From: Nymphaea colorata
Taxonomy: Eukaryota > Streptophyta > Magnoliopsida > Nymphaeales > Nymphaeaceae
Assembly: GCF_008831285.2 (NCBI RefSeq)
Contig: NC_045139.1
Coordinates: 15,668,354-15,732,353, forward strand
Length of the DNA: 64,000 nt
Direction: 5' to 3'
In this document: piece by piece, positions 60,002 to 64,000 of the stretch
Numbering within the stretch: position 1 is the first letter of the stretch
Layout: each line of letters starts with the position of its first letter
The notes under the pieces: generated by a model
Told to the model about the DNA's origin: nothing
The model's database searches: none
What the model saw: the letters and a program-made list of their open reading frames with translations, nothing else
Translations under genes and position numbers: made by a program

Positions 60002-63000
60002 GTCTGTATGTAAGTATGCACATATGAATTTCTAGGATGTCCCCAAAAAAAACACAATTTTAGAAAAGTTTTCCAAGAAAAATATCTCGCTCACAAAGGT
60101 ATGAAAATAGTACTTGCGACAATATTTTTAAAATGTTTAATGTTACTTTCTCTTCCAGCAGATGTGGCTAGCCAGGTTGAGTGAATTTTGTCAAGCTGGC
60201 TGTGACCACTGATTGGCATGACGTTGGCTTCTTTTTATTGTCCACTTGATTTAAGTAGTAAAGACTCCTTAATATGGTTTCTCATTCAGATACAATTAAA
60301 CAAGAAAGAGAACATTTTGGTCTAGAATGCTGGCTTGGAAGCTCTGTGACATAAGAAACCTAAAGATTTATAAAAAAAATTCTTAGAAACAACAATTTTA
60401 TAATTAAAAAGGAGAAGACCTAAATGCAGGCCATTGTTCGTGAATTCCTCATGGGCCATGTATTACATTTTTGTTTATTTTGAGATTTTTTTGGGTTTGT
60501 AGCTCACATGTCTGTGGTTACAATCACGAAAAAGTACACTCACACATTCATATACTCCAAACTCCAAGTCTATATGTCAAGAACCTCTATATCTTAGGAT
60601 GGACAAGATGTGTGGAGATACCAATACCTACTCTACTTAGTCCTAAATTCCTAATCGTCAACACAATGTGTGGTATAATTTTACTTGCAAGTTGGAAATG
60701 GTCTTTTAGAACTTAAGAACATGGGCTTGCTGTATGGAACATATTTGGAATTTTTATTAAGAAAAATTTAAGCAATCATGAAAAACTAACGTTTGACTCC
60801 ACAAACTGGTGTCATGATCCAGATGTTGGAATGTATACATGCATCACTACAGTCACATGGCCCAGTAACATGGGCTTATGATTTCATCTTCTGAAGTTTT
60901 GGATCTTCACTAGTGCCAATTTTATCAGCTCACTTTGAAAATTTTATGCTCTTCTAGAATGATGCCTTTTACAATCTCAAGATGCTGCTCACTGCCTTCA
61001 GATTTTCTGAAAGCATGTTCCCGACCCTTGTTCCAATAAGGGAATTTTTTTTATTTGTTATTTTTATTACAGGGACATCCTCCATGTAATCTTCTCTATG
61101 CATTCTTACCTGTTGATATGATGGTGCCAAGTAGCGCCATGAAATGTGCATTTTTTGTTTACCCATTTTGATAATAATAGGATTACCTTCTTGTCATATC
61201 TTGTTCCTGCCATGACTAATCTCTTCCTCTCTCACATAGTGAAGTGCATTTTATTTTTTCTTGCACAGCTTCAAACCATCTGTAAGATGGTGATTTATTG
61301 GCTTTTCTATCTTTTGAACTCTAGCTGTCGTGTACACCCACCCACATTGAGGTATTTATATGATGAAATAAAAGCAATTTCTGATTATATTGGCCAACAA
61401 AATAAGAGCAGTTAAGCAAAATTTGCTTTTGCTAATCAATAGAAGGTAACAATAATGAATTAAGTCGAGCCCTGACTGGCTGCATGGCTACTGTGCAATT
61501 TGCGCTTGACAGTCTGCACTATGTTGGTACTCTGGTCACTTTTCCAAATCCTATGGAAGGAAAACTTGTATTAGTTGAACCTGTGGTTTGTGCTAAACCT
61601 GTGGTTGGGCTTGTGTTAGTTGGACCCCCCAGGTGGGTGGTGTGGCCAGAGAAAAAGGCTTCCTTAGCTGCAGAAGCTACACCTGAAGGTTAAGCTTCAT
61701 TAAATCAAGGAGGAACCACAGGAAGCTAAGCTTTCAGAATGCATCACCTATTTGGACTCGGTTCATCTCTCACGCCTACAAAGTACAATGTATCCCTCTC
61801 ACACGTACAAAGTACAGTGTATCCATTACTACATGACAATTTTGGGGAGCTGGCAATTCGGAAATCCAGGAGTTGCTGCAAAAGATTAGGTAGAAGCAAT
61901 CAAATCTGTCAAAGAAACGAATAGATATTTCTAAGACTAGTTTTTACATCTAGACCATCATTATGATATTATCCATATGACCACTAGCATAAGCTTTGAC
62001 CCTTTTGGTGGTTTTATGGCTGATGCTAGTAGAAACTCACATGGACCATTAAGAGGTTGTTGCACCAGCGTTGCACCTCCACCTGTGTGGGTTCGGGAAT
62101 GGGTGCTGCACTAGTTCCAAATTTATTCGGTAACCTTGGTAAATGCAGTTTATTATACCTATTTACTTAGTCTTTCAATCAAGCTGAGTGTCATCAAATG
62201 GGTGATTAACTGGCCGATTCATTACCTTTAGTCGAAGGAGCAACTTGTATATATGCTTCTGCTATGGAAGAATTCTAAATGGTCTTTGCTTTTGATATTA
62301 AAATGTGGCACATTGTCGTTGTGTTCAGACCATAAAATGATGCAGACATTGCTTGATTTAGGTTTTAAGGTTGTTAGTGAATGTTTTCCTATGCTGTCTA
62401 GGTTCACCATTGGCCATCTTGTCAAGATAGTCAAAAAAGAGATCACGTGAACCATATGAAGCAATACAAGTATAATATCAATATATTCTGGAGTTTGTAA
62501 AGGCTTTGCATAGTCATTTAGCACGTACATGGCAGAAATCATGAAGATGTTTGCAGGAACTTTTGACATCTTGGTTTCATGTTTTGGTGTGAGATCCTTG
62601 GTTGTAGTGCTGCCATCTTGTGAAGCTGTTTTGAGCGTTTATACATAGTGTAAACTCCAGTCGTGATATATGTTTGATATATATTTGCCCTTATAGTGCT
62701 TATTCATCTTGCAAGTACCATGTCCATAATACGTTGACTACATAGGAGGCCCACATTTTTTTTTTGTTTCCTGGAAAGTTAAGGAAACGCTTTATGCAGT
62801 TAATGTTTTTCAGAGGCCTGTTTTTCGATTTCATCATAGGGGAAGCTTTCACGGATGTGTGCATTGCTGCAAACCTTTTGATTTCAGAGTCTTAAAATTC
62901 CCTTCTTTGGCTAACGTGCAGGAACAACTGGGTTGTGGATCAAACTGGAAATGGTGCTGCGAACGGCCCGCCAATGAGGCCACACATCGGAAGCCTTTTT

Positions 63001-63039
63001 TCTACTCCAGATGTACAGTCTCTTTGGTCGTATAAATAA
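55669..63039 (+). CDS. Two-TM zinc-ribbon protein, plant 'stress response NST1-like' family
   Basis: Three exons, 55669-57408, 57667-58739 and 62922-63039, join in frame (last junction splits an Arg codon AG|G) to 976 aa. The N-terminus MCILCVVQKWSRRIATMLPW is family-typical. Two membrane helices lie at about 18-38 and 47-68, a third hydrophobic stretch at 231-250. An Arg-rich segment leads to a Cys pair motif CRNC (101-104) and CSYC (120-123), a likely zinc ribbon. Residues 285-375 are a Lys/Glu/Arg-rich charged coiled coil, the part that gives the misleading resemblance to yeast NST1. The remaining half is Ser/Pro-rich and probably disordered. The last exon encodes SLFSTPDVQSLWSYK, the family's conserved C-terminus. 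Function is unknown; an endomembrane location is inferred. Further small exons inside the 4.2-kb last intron are not excluded. Confidence 0.85.
58876..58909. repeat. (CT)n microsatellite in NST1-like intron 2
   Basis: A perfect CT run of 34 bp, about 140 bp after the donor of the last intron. Confidence 0.95.
59250..59289. repeat. (CT)n(CA)n compound microsatellite
   Basis: A CT run passes into a CA run inside the last intron of the NST1-like gene. Confidence 0.95.
59335..59660. repeat. 164-bp tandem duplication in NST1-like intron 2
   Basis: The unit starting ATGGACAAGAAGTGTCATTG (59335-59498) is repeated head to tail from 59499, with only a few differences (for example AAGAAG/AATAAG and AAGACA/AAGTCA). 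The high identity suggests recent duplication. Confidence 0.9.
59948..59999. repeat. (AT)n microsatellite
   Basis: A perfect AT run of about 52 bp inside the last intron of the NST1-like gene. Confidence 0.95.
61767..61823. repeat. 29-bp imperfect tandem repeat
   Basis: Two copies of a unit CTCTCAC(G/A)...TACAAAGTACARTGTATCC stand next to each other in the last intron of the NST1-like gene. Confidence 0.75.
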
Positions 63040-64000
63040 AACAAGACTGTGACAACTATGCTCAAAGGCAAGCAGCCTCTTTGAGAGGTGAAGACTGTTT
63101 GCTTTGTATCTTTCAGCATATTTCAATGAAATTAGAATATGCATAGATATCAAATTTTTTGTGCATCTTCCTACATTTTGCTCGAGAACATGCATTCAAA
63201 CTACGGAACAGGCATTTTGGTGTGATCAACCTGGAACTTGAATGCTTAATCAGACGGGCGAGAACAATCTAGATGCCTGACGGCCTTTAGTTCATGCGGA
63301 ATTAGATAAGGAACGCAGCTTTAAAGAAGGGTGGACCATGCTTCAGAAGACATTGTGGTTCAAAGTCTCTCTTACACTTTGATGATGGGGCAGTCGGTGT
63401 CAAAAAAATTAGATTGGGTGATACAGATGTCCGTCTCTGGAGTTGACCGTAAGTTATTTGGATGGATGAACCACCTTGCATTTCTTGCCAATTTACGCAT
63501 TGGTACTCGATCTGATAATTCATGAAAGAAAATTGTAATTTTGCATCTTCAAGGGCTATAGGTGTGGACTGTTCTCCTTGAATTTATCCACGTTGATGTG
63601 ATACGTATGGCTAACTTTGGCAAGAATTGTCGTGAGGGTAGGATTGAAAACGTATGTGGGGTTCTGAACGGCGAAAGAACCCATCATATTGTTGTTGCTT
63701 GGGGAATGTATTTGTGCGTAAAACAACTGCGTCAATTCATCTGAGTCAAGACTGGTTAAAGCAACCTAATACCCTGACATCGTAAGGGTACTTGATAAAC
63801 TTTACCCCAAGCTTTTCATGGCTACGTGCACATTTCTTCTTCCGAGGTGCTATCGCCGCACGAATCAAACTTAGATTTGTTCTCGTATCGAGGAAACGTA
63901 TTGTTTAAAAGCTCATAATTTATGTTTTGAAAATTCAGACCTGAGGGGTTCCTCTGCTAAGGTTCATGCTCCACCCCCAACGATTCTACGGCCCCCAATT
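63040..64000. other. 3' region after the NST1-like gene
   Basis: Begins with the likely 3'UTR of the NST1-like gene. Short open frames follow without recognisable domains. No further gene can be supported before the window ends. Confidence 0.5.

Noticed and set aside
61484-61693. Possible extra exon in the last NST1-like intron (VVGLVLVGPP-type frame)
   Set aside because: It has no resemblance to the family, and no splice pair is needed: exon 2 joins the terminal exon directly in frame.
1-64000. CRISPR arrays, operons, rRNA, organellar inserts or viral genes
   Set aside because: No spaced short direct repeats, polycistronic layout, rRNA stretches, organellar genes or viral replicase/capsid frames were seen.

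Overview
This is a 64 kb piece of a flowering-plant nuclear chromosome. The evidence is six protein-coding genes of plant-typical families, GT-AG introns of about 80 bp to 4 kb, AT-rich intergenic DNA, many microsatellites and small non-autonomous transposons. Nothing bacterial, organellar or viral was seen. The exact lineage cannot be fixed from this sequence alone.

Layout. 1-12.2 kb is gene-free and carries small repeats: two terminal-inverted-repeat elements with recognisable target-site duplications, a SINE-like stretch and a foldback. At 12.2-14.6 kb a purine-rich promoter/leader precedes an intronless GIL1/DUF641 gene (+). 14.6-21.4 kb is gene-free. At 21.6-28.6 kb lies a 14-exon ETG1/MCM-binding-protein gene (+) with two perfect E2F sites just upstream. 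Tail-to-tail with it, at 29.0-32.5 kb, is a D-amino-acid transaminase/aminodeoxychorismate lyase gene (-). 32.5-39.3 kb is gene-free. At 39.4-42.6 kb is a two-exon WEB-family coiled-coil gene (+), which converges on a five-exon saposin-B (prosaposin-like) gene (-) at 44.05-47.26 kb. The saposin gene probably has a 5'UTR exon near 50 kb. 50-55 kb is repeat-containing intergenic DNA. At 55.7-63.0 kb is a three-exon gene (+) for a two-transmembrane, zinc-ribbon protein of the plant family labelled 'stress response NST1-like', with a 4.2 kb last intron.

The six genes belong to unrelated processes: light/gravity signalling, DNA replication and cohesion, folate or D-amino-acid metabolism, chloroplast-movement-type coiled coils, vacuolar/lysosomal lipid binding, and an uncharacterised membrane protein. 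They look like ordinary chromosomal neighbours, not a functional cluster. I rebuilt exon models by hand from splice signals and reading-frame phase. All internal junctions keep frame, and the lengths (481, 585, about 442, 633, 226 and 976 aa) are plausible for the families except where noted. I found no convincing new biological system. The best leads are the E2F pair at ETG1, the poorly characterised zinc-ribbon membrane protein, the two possible starts of the transaminase, a 153-codon antisense ORF inside an ETG1 intron, and several small transposon families.
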